This document shows, piece by piece, positions 6,269 to 15,336 of a stretch of DNA of 17,928 nt (the first letter of the stretch is position 1; each line of letters opens with the position of its first letter). Position numbers and translations under genes: made by a program. The notes beneath the pieces were generated by a model. It was given only the letters and a program-made list of their open reading frames with translations, was not told where the DNA came from and did no database searches. Source of the DNA: CAYPZL01 sp964415045 (GTDB lineage: Bacteria; Planctomycetota; Phycisphaerae; Sedimentisphaerales; Anaerobacaceae); contig CAYPZL010000117.1 in assembly GCA_964415045.1 (NCBI GenBank), positions 1 through 17,928 on the forward strand, given 5' to 3'.

Positions 6269-6419
6269 TAAAGTAAGCCTAATCTCCATTTTGCAAAAGT
6301 TCAGCTTCTAACTAAAGGCGTTTGCCGCACCGAAAATGTGGACACCATTCTTGGCATTTTTCAAAAAATCTTGCGTTGCCCCGATCCGATACCGGGCGCG
6401 GCTTTCCTGCGACATGCGA

Positions 6420-6448
6420 TTGCATTTTGCCTGCCGACATTGTACAGT
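6420..6448 (+). promoter_or_regulatory. Weak predicted promoter of the FG-GAP gene
   Basis: TTGCAT (6420-6425) and TACAGT (6443-6448, 4 of 6 -10 bases) are 17 bases apart, about 50 bases before the ATG at 6498. The match is modest. If this is the true promoter, the structured element at 6120-6268 would lie upstream of the transcript rather than in its leader. Confidence 0.3.
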
Positions 6449-6497
6449 GGAGACAGGTCCGTGAACCCGAACGTGCATGATTGGAGGAGGATCGTTG

Positions 6498-8081
6498 ATG
6501 ACTCCGACCTGGACTGGTGTTTTTTGCTGGCTGTTGGCGCTGGGCGGCTCGCTCCAGAGCGTCTACAACAACACCCCTGACTGGATCTCCGCAGACGGTC
6601 TGCGCGGCACCGGCGGCGCCCTGGTGGATCTGAACCGCGACGGCTGGATGGATTTCGTCGTGGCCAACGGCAACGACATGGCCCGCCAGGCCGTGGCGGT
6701 CTACTACAACCGGGGCGACGGCACGTTTGGCGCCAGTCCCGACTGGCTCTCCGACGACAAGGCCTTCAACGGCCATCTCGACGTCGCCGACGTCAACGGC
6801 GATGGCTGGCCCGACGTGGCGGTGGCCGTGCTTGGGGACGGTTCCACCATCGACAACGCCGCCAAGGTCTACCTGAACAACGAAGGCGTCCTCTCGGCGC
6901 TGCCCGACTGGCAATCGACGGAAATCGCCAACGCGTTCAGTTGTGCCTTCGGCGACGTCAACAACGACGGGTGGCCCGATCTGGCGGTCGGCACCGGGTG
7001 GAGCTACAGCCCGCAGCATTTCTTTGCCAACTACGTCTACCTCAACGACAACGGCACGCTTGCCGACAGCGCGAGCTGGCTCTCCGACGACACCTATCAT
7101 TACCTCGGCGTGCTCTGGGTGGACGCTGACGACGACGGCTGGCTCGATCTGGTTGGCATCGGCAGCCTCAGCGGTACGCGGATCTACCGCAATCTGGGCG
7201 GTACGCTGGAGACCGCCGGCTCCTGGCAGACCGCCGACAGCGCCGGGCAGGACGCGATCATGGCCACCGCCGGCGACGTCAACGGCGACGGCCGGCGCGA
7301 CCTGTTCGTCACGGACAACACGCAGTTGGACGGCAGCGGCCTGTTCCGAATGTACCCGGGACTTGCCGATGGGTTCTTCCAGACCACCTATGACTGGAGC
7401 TACTTCGGCTGGTACGGCTCGGCGGTGGCTTTGGCCGACGTGGACGGCGACGGCCGGCTCGATTTAGCCACCGGCGGCTGGTGGGATGACGCGCGACTTT
7501 TCCTCAACGACGGCGCCGGCTTCGGCGACGCCCCGGACTGGAAATCCGACGCGAAAAGCGTCATCGAAAAGATCGTCTTCGCCGACATCGACGCCGACGG
7601 TCTACGCAGCGTCGCTCGGACCTTCCACGGCGACGGGCAGCGCCGCTTGTTCTATCTCGGACAGCAGCCGATTCAAGAGATCGTCTCCATCGACGTGGAC
7701 GGCCTCGACGCGGACGTGCCCTACACGTACAGTCGCGAGCACGGCTGGATCACCGTCGGAATCGCCCCGACGGATTATCTGGAGGTGCAGTACACGACCT
7801 CGGCGCGTCTCGACATGGCGATCACGAACTGGGACTCCGGGCTGGGCAACTACGTCTACTACAACCGGCTCGGCTGCATCGCCGACCTGGACGGCGACGG
7901 CGACACCGACGTGGACGATGTCATGATCGTCGTGGAGGACTACGGCTGCACTGCCGACTGCGCCGGCGATCTCGACGGCGACGGCGATACCGACCTGGCC
8001 GACCTGGCCATCCTGGTCGACAATTACGGCTGCCCCTGGTCCTCTACAGAGCAGACCCAGCCGGACCCGAACCCCAGGTAG
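6498..8081 (+). CDS. Secreted FG-GAP/VCBS repeat protein with C-terminal dockerin-like repeats
   Basis: A 527-residue exported protein. The ATG at 6498 has GGAGGAGG seven bases upstream and gives a signal peptide (about residues 1-21, with a VFCWLLALGG core). At least six calcium-binding FG-GAP-like loops follow, including DLNRDGWMD, DVNGDGWPD, DVNNDGWPD, DADDDGWLD, DVNGDGRRD and DVDGDGRLD, then a degenerate DIDADG. This spacing suggests a seven-bladed beta-propeller ending near residue 390. Residues 459-515 hold two dockerin-type EF-hand repeats (DLDGDGDTDVDD and DLDGDGDTDLAD, each ending in a YGC), a C-terminal module common in Phycisphaerae surface proteins. A role in extracellular binding, probably of polysaccharide or a cohesin-like partner, is inferred. 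It is convergent with the LamG gene. The seventh blade is degenerate (DGLRSVART), so one loop may not bind calcium. Confidence 0.85.
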   Translation: MTPTWTGVFCWLLALGGSLQSVYNNTPDWISADGLRGTGGALVDLNRDGWMDFVVANGNDMARQAVAVYYNRGDGTFGASPDWLSDDKAFNGHLDVADVNGDGWPDVAVAVLGDGSTIDNAAKVYLNNEGVLSALPDWQSTEIANAFSCAFGDVNNDGWPDLAVGTGWSYSPQHFFANYVYLNDNGTLADSASWLSDDTYHYLGVLWVDADDDGWLDLVGIGSLSGTRIYRNLGGTLETAGSWQTADSAGQDAIMATAGDVNGDGRRDLFVTDNTQLDGSGLFRMYPGLADGFFQTTYDWSYFGWYGSAVALADVDGDGRLDLATGGWWDDARLFLNDGAGFGDAPDWKSDAKSVIEKIVFADIDADGLRSVARTFHGDGQRRLFYLGQQPIQEIVSIDVDGLDADVPYTYSREHGWITVGIAPTDYLEVQYTTSARLDMAITNWDSGLGNYVYYNRLGCIADLDGDGDTDVDDVMIVVEDYGCTADCAGDLDGDGDTDLADLAILVDNYGCPWSSTEQTQPDPNPR

Positions 8082-8186
8082 CCGCCCGGCGCTACGACCC
8101 AACGGACAACCTGTGGCCGTTCCTCTCCGTCAGGTCACACGAATTATGGTTGATCCCTGCGCGGTTTGTCATCCTGAGCCGCAGGC

Positions 8187-8240
8187 GAAGGATCTGGCCC
8201 GCGAATGGGAAGTTCTTTGAAATCGCAGCCCAGATCCTTC
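8187..8240. repeat. Inverted repeat GAAGGATCTGG/CCAGATCCTTC between convergent genes
   Basis: GAAGGATCTGG (8187-8197) and CCAGATCCTTC (8230-8240) are an 11-bp perfect inverted repeat with a 32-base loop, preceded by GTCATCCTGAG at 8169-8179. This resembles a dispersed palindromic element I recall from many planctomycete and other genomes (GTCATCCTGAGCGAAGCGAAGGATC type). It may also act as a bidirectional terminator in the 8082-8340 gap, where I see no gene. Confidence 0.5.
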
Positions 8241-8340
8241 ACTGCGCTGCCGGCTCCTTTATCTTCGGCTCCGGATCCCAGCGCGTTGCCGGGCGAAAGT
8301 CGCTCCTCGACCGTCGAACGGCCTCGGATTGCACCCGGGT

Positions 8341-11300
8341 TTACTGCGACGGGACGAGACTGAGACGCACATTGTCCAGGCCGATCCAGTTGCTGCCCGG
8401 ATTGGCGAACTCGATGCCGATCTTGTGCCCGATCGCGGCCGGGAGATCGTCGGCGGCGAACGTCAGCGTATACTCCTGCATCGCGTCGGCCAGAGCCACG
8501 TCCGCGCTGGCGACGGGAACGCGAACGCCGTCGTCGTCGTAGTACAGAGACATCCGCAACGTCTCGGCCGCCCAGGTGATACGGGCATCCACCCGGAGCT
8601 CGTAGACGTCGCCTGCGTTGATGGTGCGGTCGGTCAACTGCCAGACGGCCGGATCGCCGCCCATCAGATAGGCGGTCCACTCTTCGTCGGTGGGCGTGTA
8701 ATCGGTCTCAACACCCGAGTCGGCCACCGCTGCGTCGGTGCTCCAGCCGGGAACGTCGTCGAAGCCCTTCTGCTTCTCCGTCCCGGGCAGCTCGAAGCTG
8801 GAGTTCTCGACTTCCGGCGGCTGCGGGCTGGTGAGCCGAATCGCGTCGATATAGATCCTGCCGGCGCCGTTCGGCACCCGGTTGTCCCGGTTGCCCAGAC
8901 CAATGGCCATCTTCTGCACCGCCGAGGTGTTCACACCGGCAGCAGCAAGATCGGCCAGCGAAATGTTCCATTCCATCCACTCGGTCTGTCGCACGGTCTC
9001 GGGGTCCGGATGTCGCACGAGCGCGCTCCCGCCGACACTGTCCTGCACGACCACGTAGAGATCGGCAAGACCCTGGACGTTGGGATCGGCCAGCGGTCCG
9101 GCGGTGTAGTACACGGTCAGCGTGTCGACGTCGCTGCGGTTCCAGTTCTGCGGCGTCAGCCACGTCCGTTCGGTCTCCGAATAGTACGGCGGATTCACGT
9201 TGTTGTAATCCAGCGGCATGGACTGACCGCCGTCGAACACGATCCGGCGTTCGGCAATCTCGGTGTACGTCGTGCCTTCCGACCAGATGTCGTTGCCGAC
9301 GGCCGCGCCGGTGCCGTTGCCGAGGTGGCCGTCCGGGAATTCCTCGCTCGGCGAGAAGCCCAGACCGTCGATCCACGTCTGGAAGAGTCGATCCGGCGAG
9401 TCGTTCGTGTAGCGCTCGAAATCGTCGACGGTGAAGTAGTCTGCGATGGTGAAGGTCAGGACGTGACCCTGCGTCACCACCCCATCGGCGTCGACCTCGT
9501 CGATGCGCCAGTAATAGGTCGTGCCCCATGTCAGGCCCTCGGGCGGGCCGTACGTGGTGCCGGCCTGGCGCCCGCGGTAGACACCTGTGGCGTCGGAGGC
9601 GTCGGCGCCGGCGGCCGCATCGGCGTCGGTGCCGAAGTAGACGTCGTGCTGGGCGGCCCCGTCGCCGGGCTTCCAACTGAGCATCGTCACGGTCCCGGCC
9701 TGGAGGACCCGGTTCATGGGCGGCTGGAAATCCCACGCCGCCAGTGGATGGGTCCGCGTCAGCTCGAGGACCTCTGCCGCCGTCAGCGCGCGGTCGTAGA
9801 CGCGCACGTCGTCCATGTCGCCGTCGAAGTGCCCCGCCGGGGTGCGCGGAATCCCGTTGTACACCGTGGCCTCAGACCCGGTGCCGAGGTAGCCGTAACG
9901 AACGATCTCGTCGCCATAGGTCGGGCCCCCAACAACGGAGCGCTCGGGCTGGCCGTCGATATAGGTCGTCAGCGTTCCGTTGTCGAACACGCCGCAGAGA
10001 TGGTGCCACTGCCCGTCGTCCACGCGGAACTTGCTGCCCGTGTCGATCTGCATGTCGCCGGACATGGTCATCACGTGCCATCCGACCCGCCCCGGCCCAA
10101 GGGGGGCGTCGGCCAGCTCGGTGTTGATCTCCAGACGCCAGAACTCGCTACGGTCGAACGAGGCGACCACCTGCTGGTTCGGATCGGTCGTGCGGACCCA
10201 GGCGGACACCGTCACCTCGGGATTGTTCGCGTCGTCGTAGAAGAGATTGCCGATGGCCACGTAATGGCCGTCGGCGGCGTCGAAGGTCAGGGCGCCGTCG
10301 CCGACGAGGCCGGCATCGGTCCACTGCGGCCCGAAGAGCTCGCCGTGGTTGTTGTGCCCCGACCAGTCGACCGTTCTGGAGCCTGCGCCTTCGTCGAACG
10401 TGTACCAGATGATCAGATTCGGATCGGTCACCGGGATCTCGGGCAGGGTCTTGAAGCTCCAGAGGGGTCCTTCGACGTTTTCGACGCCGTTGAACGTATC
10501 GGCGCGCCAGTAGTAGGTCGTGTCGGACTCCAGGAGACCGGGGTCGTACACGGTCTCCATCGTCGGCGGGCCGCCAGTGGCGGTGGCCACCTCGTTGGCG
10601 TCGGTGCCGAAGTAGACCGTGCTGAAGATCGCCTTCAAGCCGGGCGCCCAGCTAAGAACAACGTTCGGGTCTTCGAAAGGCTCGCCGTCGGCTGGAAACG
10701 GATCGTACGCGGTGACCGGGGGAATCCAGAAGCTCCAGACATTCCCGCGCCAGGGACTGTCGGGATGATCCTCGTTGACCGCATCGACGCGCCAGTAATA
10801 GGTGGTGCCGGCCTGCAAGCCCTCCGGGGCGGGATTGTCGGCGACCCCAACGAATTGGCTGTTTGTCGTAAGGTTGGCCCAGAAGGCGCTTTCGGCGCCC
10901 GCGTTGACGTCCTCGAAGCTGGTCCCGAAGTACAAATCGTGAGAAGTGGCCAGCGGTCCCGGCGTCCATTCGAGGTTCGCCCACGGCTCTTCATATTTGC
11001 CGCCGGCGGCGGGGCTGGGGCTGTGAGCCCGGGCGAAGTAGCCGAAGTCCATGATGTCCTGAATTTGAGCCTCGTTCAGAACCTCCTCGTAGATCCGCAC
11101 GTCATCAATAACCCCAGGGAAATACCGGTCATTGTTATATCCCCGCATACCGACCGTTACATCATCGTTGGCCGCGTTCTCGTTCAGGCGAAAGGTGTGG
11201 TTTTGCGGATCGACAGCGGGTCGGGTATCGTCCTTGCCGTTCAGGTACAGCTTTACGAATGGATACGAGATCTCGGCGTCCACCGGTATCGTCACGGCCG

Positions 11301-11736
11301 CGTGGTGCCATTCCCCGTCGTTCATGTTGGTGTCGCCCTGCAGGTTGCCGCGGCCGTTCTCGACGCGGAGTCTGCCACCGTTGACGCGAAACTCCACGCG
11401 CCGCCCCCCACCGCTGCGACCCCAGTACACCATGGTTCCGTTGCCGGTCGTCTGGACCCAGGCGGTGATGGTGGTGGGGCTCGAGCTCAATAGGCCCTTG
11501 TAATCGGTGGCGACGAAGTAGTCACCGTCACCGTCCAGGGCCAGGGCCTGCCCCAGGTAGCCCGCAACGAAATGAGCGTCCCCTTCCAGAACGCCGTCAT
11601 GACCGTTGCCCGAGGAGTCCATCCCGTCGCCGTCCATCTCCCACCAGCCAACCAGACTCGAATCCTGTGCGACGGCCGGAGCAACCAGGCCCAAAATGAT
11701 AATGCATACTATCCAACAGAAGTGCGTTTTGCCCAT
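8341..11736 (-). CDS. Large secreted LamG / FN3-like repeat protein
   Basis: A 1131-residue exported protein. The start at 11736 has GGGAGGA five bases upstream and a signal peptide ending at AVAQ (residue 24). Residues 28-230 form a LamG/concanavalin-like domain (LVGWWEMDG... GEWHHAAV ... GVIDDVRIYEEVL), and 440-662 a second one (LIIWYTFDEGAG ... GQWHHLCGVF ... GDMDDVRVYDRAL). Three FN3-like units carry the shared pattern YFGT...TYYWR at about 235-340, 341-432 and 664-765. Residues 766-970 hold another beta-rich module starting YFTVDDFERY, and 975-1131 a jelly-roll-like end (VENSSFELPG ... GLDNVRLSLV) like carbohydrate-binding modules. No catalytic domain, dockerin or sorting tail is seen, so adhesion or glycan binding is inferred. 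A 1054-residue open frame on the opposite strand is a shadow. Confidence 0.88.
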   Translation of the reverse strand: MGKTHFCWIVCIIILGLVAPAVAQDSSLVGWWEMDGDGMDSSGNGHDGVLEGDAHFVAGYLGQALALDGDGDYFVATDYKGLLSSSPTTITAWVQTTGNGTMVYWGRSGGGRRVEFRVNGGRLRVENGRGNLQGDTNMNDGEWHHAAVTIPVDAEISYPFVKLYLNGKDDTRPAVDPQNHTFRLNENAANDDVTVGMRGYNNDRYFPGVIDDVRIYEEVLNEAQIQDIMDFGYFARAHSPSPAAGGKYEEPWANLEWTPGPLATSHDLYFGTSFEDVNAGAESAFWANLTTNSQFVGVADNPAPEGLQAGTTYYWRVDAVNEDHPDSPWRGNVWSFWIPPVTAYDPFPADGEPFEDPNVVLSWAPGLKAIFSTVYFGTDANEVATATGGPPTMETVYDPGLLESDTTYYWRADTFNGVENVEGPLWSFKTLPEIPVTDPNLIIWYTFDEGAGSRTVDWSGHNNHGELFGPQWTDAGLVGDGALTFDAADGHYVAIGNLFYDDANNPEVTVSAWVRTTDPNQQVVASFDRSEFWRLEINTELADAPLGPGRVGWHVMTMSGDMQIDTGSKFRVDDGQWHHLCGVFDNGTLTTYIDGQPERSVVGGPTYGDEIVRYGYLGTGSEATVYNGIPRTPAGHFDGDMDDVRVYDRALTAAEVLELTRTHPLAAWDFQPPMNRVLQAGTVTMLSWKPGDGAAQHDVYFGTDADAAAGADASDATGVYRGRQAGTTYGPPEGLTWGTTYYWRIDEVDADGVVTQGHVLTFTIADYFTVDDFERYTNDSPDRLFQTWIDGLGFSPSEEFPDGHLGNGTGAAVGNDIWSEGTTYTEIAERRIVFDGGQSMPLDYNNVNPPYYSETERTWLTPQNWNRSDVDTLTVYYTAGPLADPNVQGLADLYVVVQDSVGGSALVRHPDPETVRQTEWMEWNISLADLAAAGVNTSAVQKMAIGLGNRDNRVPNGAGRIYIDAIRLTSPQPPEVENSSFELPGTEKQKGFDDVPGWSTDAAVADSGVETDYTPTDEEWTAYLMGGDPAVWQLTDRTINAGDVYELRVDARITWAAETLRMSLYYDDDGVRVPVASADVALADAMQEYTLTFAADDLPAAIGHKIGIEFANPGSNWIGLDNVRLSLVPSQ

Positions 11737-12331
11737 GATCGTCCTCCCTTGTTGAAATTGTCGCGCTGTGAGTCGTGGCAATCTCAGAAGCGCGGTTACG
11801 GTGGATGGGGATGCCCCCGGGCAGGCGGAAATCCCACATGGTGTGCGTCCCGACAAGCCTCACGGCTGCGGCCGTACGGGATCGCTTCCCTCGTCCGGGC
11901 CAGGGCAGGCTTGCCCGGCTCGGCGACATGATCGCACGGGACTGCGGAGGTCATTACCGGCGAGGCTTGCCGGGCGCAGCAATCTCGGCGTCGGATTTCT
12001 GGTGAAGTGATGCGGTGAACATGGCACAGAGCCCCCCCCATTCCCCCGGGAGGTCTACACAGATGTTGAGAAGACTGCATGCGGGGCCTTCCTCCAACGA
12101 GGTCACCCAACGTCCGAACCGGGAGCGAATCCCGGCGCGTCTTCCACACTTTGTTTATGATAACAAAAGACCGCCCCCGTGTCCACAAAAACCGGCCCCA
12201 AACGGAAATTGGTTTGCCGGGACGATGCGGGCAGGGGCGTCCGAAAGAAATGATGGAGCCAACAGCTCTGCCTGCGAGGTCGGGGCACGCAGCTCACGGA
12301 ACACGGCGCACGAGCGACGGAGCACGGCCTT
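11737..12331. other. Gene-free stretch between two minus-strand genes
   Basis: No convincing gene on either strand. Two related palindromic bits, AGGGCAGGCTTGCCCGGC (from 11902) and CCGGCGAGGCTTGCCGG (from 11958), share GGCTTGCC and may be REP-like. A stem CCGGGA-GCGAA-TCCCGG at 12119-12135 looks like a tRNA T arm followed by a CCA, but the rest does not fold as a tRNA. The 5' leader of the LamG gene must start here; I see no clear promoter. Confidence 0.5.
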
Positions 12332-13087
12332 TCAGCGGTAGGTGTCGCGCGGTTTTTTGTAGACGCGTCCGACGTGCCCGTCGAGGAAGTTGACGTTGAC
12401 GCCGCCTTCCGTGGAGCCGGGCTTGCGGCCATGGGGGAAAATGCCCTTCTTGCGGAAGAAATCGGAGACCACCCAGATATCAGCCGGCGCGGCGTGGATG
12501 CACTCTTCGTAACGCTTGTTCTGGACATCGGCGTTCTTGGCGTTCCCGAGCCAGTCGCGGTGGCCGATCAAGCCCTGGAGCGTGAGCTCGCGAGGCAGGT
12601 AGTACATCGGATCGCGCCAGGTTCCGCCGCCGGCCGGGTCCACCTTGTTGTGCTGGAAGCTCCAGTAGATGTACGTGATGTTGCCGGCCTTCCGGTTCTC
12701 GGGCGTATCGATGACGGAATCGACGCCGCCGGTGGGGACGCCGCCTTCCGGGTCGTTGGCAATCTGTTCCAGGAAACCGGCCTGCGGGCAGTAGAACGCT
12801 TCCATCAGGCCGTCGTCCTTATAGGCGCTGAGCTTTGTCAGCAGCTTGTCATGCGGATTGTGCTCCCACTCTTCGAGCGGATAGCGATTGCGGGTCTCGT
12901 CGCTGGCGTAGGTGATCAGGGCCAGGTTCACCTGCCGCAGGTTGCTCAGACACGACGTCTCGTAGGCGCGGAAGCGAACCTTGTGCAGGGCCGGGACCAG
13001 GATCGCCATCAGGATGGCGATGACGGCGATGACGACCAGCAGCTCGATCAACGTAAAGCCGCAACGGACTCGACGAGATGTTCCCAT
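12332..13087 (-). CDS. Type II secretion-like pseudopilin (second copy)
   Basis: A 251-residue pseudopilin. The start at 13087 has GGAGGT eight bases upstream and gives MGTSRRVRCGFTLIELLVV, with a canonical prepilin cleavage site G10/F11 and a hydrophobic helix at about 11-32. The core resembles the pseudopilin at 141-911 in its helix and in CLSNLRQVNLALITYASDE after it, but the remainder differs. The C-terminus has HGRKPGSTEGGVNVNFLDGH: a His and a DG are present but 16 residues apart instead of nine, a longer loop than in the H-X9-DG form. It has its own promoter on the minus strand and no close partner gene, since the LamG gene starts about 600 bp further on. The upstream frame stays open to 13210 but has no better start. 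Confidence 0.85.
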   Translation of the reverse strand: MGTSRRVRCGFTLIELLVVIAVIAILMAILVPALHKVRFRAYETSCLSNLRQVNLALITYASDETRNRYPLEEWEHNPHDKLLTKLSAYKDDGLMEAFYCPQAGFLEQIANDPEGGVPTGGVDSVIDTPENRKAGNITYIYWSFQHNKVDPAGGGTWRDPMYYLPRELTLQGLIGHRDWLGNAKNADVQNKRYEECIHAAPADIWVVSDFFRKKGIFPHGRKPGSTEGGVNVNFLDGHVGRVYKKPRDTYR

Positions 13088-13131
13088 CGTTCTTGACCTC
13101 CGACATAGCTCAACCAACAAGATTTGACATA

Positions 13132-13159
13132 ATGATACCAGATTCGCCCGCCCGTGCAA
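13132..13159 (-). promoter_or_regulatory. Predicted promoter of the minus-strand pseudopilin
   Basis: Read on the minus strand, TTGCAC (13154-13159) and TATCAT (13132-13137, 5 of 6 -10 bases) are 16 bases apart, about 45 bases before the ATG at 13087. A 7-bp dyad GCCCGTG / CACGGGC (13150-13156 and 13166-13172) overlaps the -35 box and could be an operator. Confidence 0.5.
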
Positions 13160-13273
13160 GCAATTCACGGGCCAGGTGCGCGTGAAAATATTCTGCCACC
13201 CCAAAGTCAATGAAGGACGTCATCCGAATGGCGCAAGAGCTTCACGCACGCCCGGCGGTGGCGCAGAAATGCC

Positions 13274-13302
13274 TTGACAGTGCAATTTCACGGACAGATA
13301 AT
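13274..13302 (+). promoter_or_regulatory. Strong sigma70-type promoter of the sugar cassette
   Basis: TTGACA (13274-13279, perfect) and GATAAT (13297-13302, 5 of 6) are separated by exactly 17 bases. This is the best promoter match in the window. Transcription from about 13309 would leave a 160-base leader before the ATG at 13473. The leader contains a CGCCGG / CCGGCG hairpin (13342-13347 and 13361-13366) and may be regulatory. Confidence 0.7.
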
Positions 13303-13472
13303 CCGTCTTTACCCATGACGTCCGACGATGGAAACAGAGATCGCCGGAGCCGTTCGCAAGCCGGCGGCGTTTGCCTGCCGAGCGTCGAAGTCACGATGGG
13401 AAAAATATATGACATACGCGGTAAATGTGTTGTTCTCCTCAGTTGGCATGTCTTCTACGGAAAGGCGGAGTT

Positions 13473-15269
13473 ATGATCGCACGTTGTAGCACGCGTCGGG
13501 AGTTTCTCAAGAGTTCAGTGGCATTGGGGGCGTCTCTGGCCACGGCCGGCCCGCTGGCGCGATTGGCGCCGGGCGTGACGTTCGTGACGCCGATGCGGTT
13601 CGGGCTGGTGACGTATCTGTGGGGTCAGGACTGGGACCTGCCGACACTGCTGGCCAACTGTGCGAAGACCGGCGTGCTGGGGGTCGAGTTGCGAACGCAG
13701 CACGCCCACGGCGTCGAGTCGAACCTGAGCGCCGCCCAGCGCCGCGCGGTCAAGGCGCGCTTCGCCGACAGCCCCGTGACATTGGTCGGCCTCGGCACGA
13801 ATTTCGACTTCCACCATACCGACAGAAGTCGCCTGGCCAAATCCATCCAGGGCGCCAAGGACTACGTCAAGCTCTCGTACGACTGCGGCGGCTCGGGCGT
13901 CAAGGTCAAGCCCAACGATTTGCCCAAGGGCGTTCCGTACGAGAAGACGATCGAGCAGATCGGCGAATCGCTCAACGAGCTGGGCCGATTCGCCGCAGCA
14001 TACGGCCAGAAGATCCGCGTGGAGGTGCACGGCCGGGGTACGTCCTCGCTGCCCGTGATGAAGGCCATCATGGACGTGGCCGACCACCCGAACGTCGGCG
14101 TCTGCTGGAACTGCAACTCGCAGGACCTCGAGGGCGAGGGGCTGGAGTACAACTTCAACCTCGTGCGGACCCGATTGGCCGACACCGTGCACGTGCGCGA
14201 GCTGAACATCGGCAGCTATCCGTACCAGGACCTGATGAATCTGTTCGTCGCGAACAACTACGAAGGCTGGATCCTGTTGGAGGCGCGCACGAAGCCGCAA
14301 GACCGGGTCCAGGCGCTGATCGAGCAACGGGAAGTGTTCGAGAAGATGGTCGCCAAGGCCCGGGCAGCCAGGCGGCCGCGACGGGGCGGCGTCAAAATCA
14401 CCGAGCACGACGAGAAGGTGACCGTCGAGATCAACGGCAAGCTCTTCACGGAATATCGCTTCAAAGACGCGCAGCGCCCCTACTTCTATCCGGTCATCGG
14501 GCCGACGGGTGTGCCGGTGATTCGCCACTGGCCCATGGGCGACGGGCCCAACGAGGCGCACGACCATCCGCACCACAAGTCGCTGTGGTACACGCACGGC
14601 GATGTCAACGGCGTCGACTTCTGGGCCGACGGCGACAGCAAGGGCCGGATCGTGCATGAGAAGTTTCTCGAAGTCCGCTCCGGCCGCGAGGTCGGCGTGA
14701 TCAAGCAGCAGAATAAATGGGTCACCGCCGACGGCAAGGTCGTCTGCACCGACACGCGGACGCACCGCTTCTACAACCGCCCCGAGGGCCGGGTCATGGA
14801 CCTCGACGTCACCATCCACGCCTCCCACGGCAAGGTCACGATGGGCGACACCAAGGAAGGCTCCATGGCCATTCGCCTGACCCCCACGATGCGGCTCAAG
14901 GGCAAGGTGGGCCGGGGACATATCATCAACAGCGAGGGGGTGACCGACGGCAAGACCTGGGGCAAACGTGCCGCCTGGTGCGATTACTACGGACCCGTGG
15001 AAGGCGACGTCGTCGGTGTGGCGATCTTCGACCATCCGAAGAATCCCAAGCATCCCACGTGGTGGCACGTACGCGACTACGGACTCTTCGCGGCCAATCC
15101 CTTCGGCGTTCACAACTTCGAGAACAAACCCGCCGGCACCGGCAACATCGAAATCCCCGCCGGCGAGAGTCTGACCTGGCGCTATCGCTTCTACTTCCAC
15201 AAGGGCGACGAGAAGGAAGGTAAAGTCGCCGAGCACTACCGGGCGTACGTCGCGGAGCCACAGAGTTGA
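13473..15269 (+). CDS. Tat-exported sugar isomerase/epimerase TIM barrel fused to PmoA-like (DUF6807) domain
   Basis: A 598-residue two-domain protein. The start at 13473 has GGAAAGG seven bases upstream. Residues 8-13 (RREFLK) and a hydrophobic stretch to about 31 form a Tat-type signal. Residues 40-293 are an AP-endonuclease-2/xylose-isomerase-like barrel (MRFGLVTYLWGQ, GVELRTQHAHGV, VEVHGRGTSS, VGVCWNCN, VHVREL, GWILLEAR), although the usual metal-ligand set looks altered. After a basic linker (about 294-307) comes a domain at 308-598 with VTVEINGKLFTEYRF, HDHPHHKSLWYTHGDVNGVDFW and TWWHVRDYGLFAANPFG, matching the family named methane oxygenase PmoA (PF14100/DUF6807). That name does not imply methane oxidation. 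The histidine cluster at 363-368 may bind metal. A joint role in handling unusual sugars or glycosides outside the cytoplasm, with the next gene, is inferred. Confidence 0.82.
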   Translation: MIARCSTRREFLKSSVALGASLATAGPLARLAPGVTFVTPMRFGLVTYLWGQDWDLPTLLANCAKTGVLGVELRTQHAHGVESNLSAAQRRAVKARFADSPVTLVGLGTNFDFHHTDRSRLAKSIQGAKDYVKLSYDCGGSGVKVKPNDLPKGVPYEKTIEQIGESLNELGRFAAAYGQKIRVEVHGRGTSSLPVMKAIMDVADHPNVGVCWNCNSQDLEGEGLEYNFNLVRTRLADTVHVRELNIGSYPYQDLMNLFVANNYEGWILLEARTKPQDRVQALIEQREVFEKMVAKARAARRPRRGGVKITEHDEKVTVEINGKLFTEYRFKDAQRPYFYPVIGPTGVPVIRHWPMGDGPNEAHDHPHHKSLWYTHGDVNGVDFWADGDSKGRIVHEKFLEVRSGREVGVIKQQNKWVTADGKVVCTDTRTHRFYNRPEGRVMDLDVTIHASHGKVTMGDTKEGSMAIRLTPTMRLKGKVGRGHIINSEGVTDGKTWGKRAAWCDYYGPVEGDVVGVAIFDHPKNPKHPTWWHVRDYGLFAANPFGVHNFENKPAGTGNIEIPAGESLTWRYRFYFHKGDEKEGKVAEHYRAYVAEPQS

Positions 15270-15336
15270 CGCAAATGCATTCGGGAAGACAGATTTCCGG
15301 TGAGAGGTCCTGTCAAGACAAAGGAAAGGAACCATC

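Noticed and set aside
8329..11493. A 1054-residue open frame on the plus strand opposite the LamG gene
   Set aside because: Its translation is repetitive, rich in Val/Arg/His/Gly and has no domain, while the minus strand has a signal peptide, ribosome site and clear LamG domains. It is a codon-bias shadow.
12069..12147. tRNA-like segment: T-arm-like stem CCGGGA/TCCCGG and a downstream CCA, with GAAGAC/GTCTTC 75 bases apart
   Set aside because: The acceptor pairs in only four positions when aligned to the CCA, there is no D arm, and the T loop lacks TTC. It is not a functional tRNA.
13210..13476. 88-residue plus-strand ORF upstream of the fusion gene
   Set aside because: The strong promoter lies inside it, it overlaps the next gene's start in another frame, and its translation has no recognisable feature or good ribosome site.
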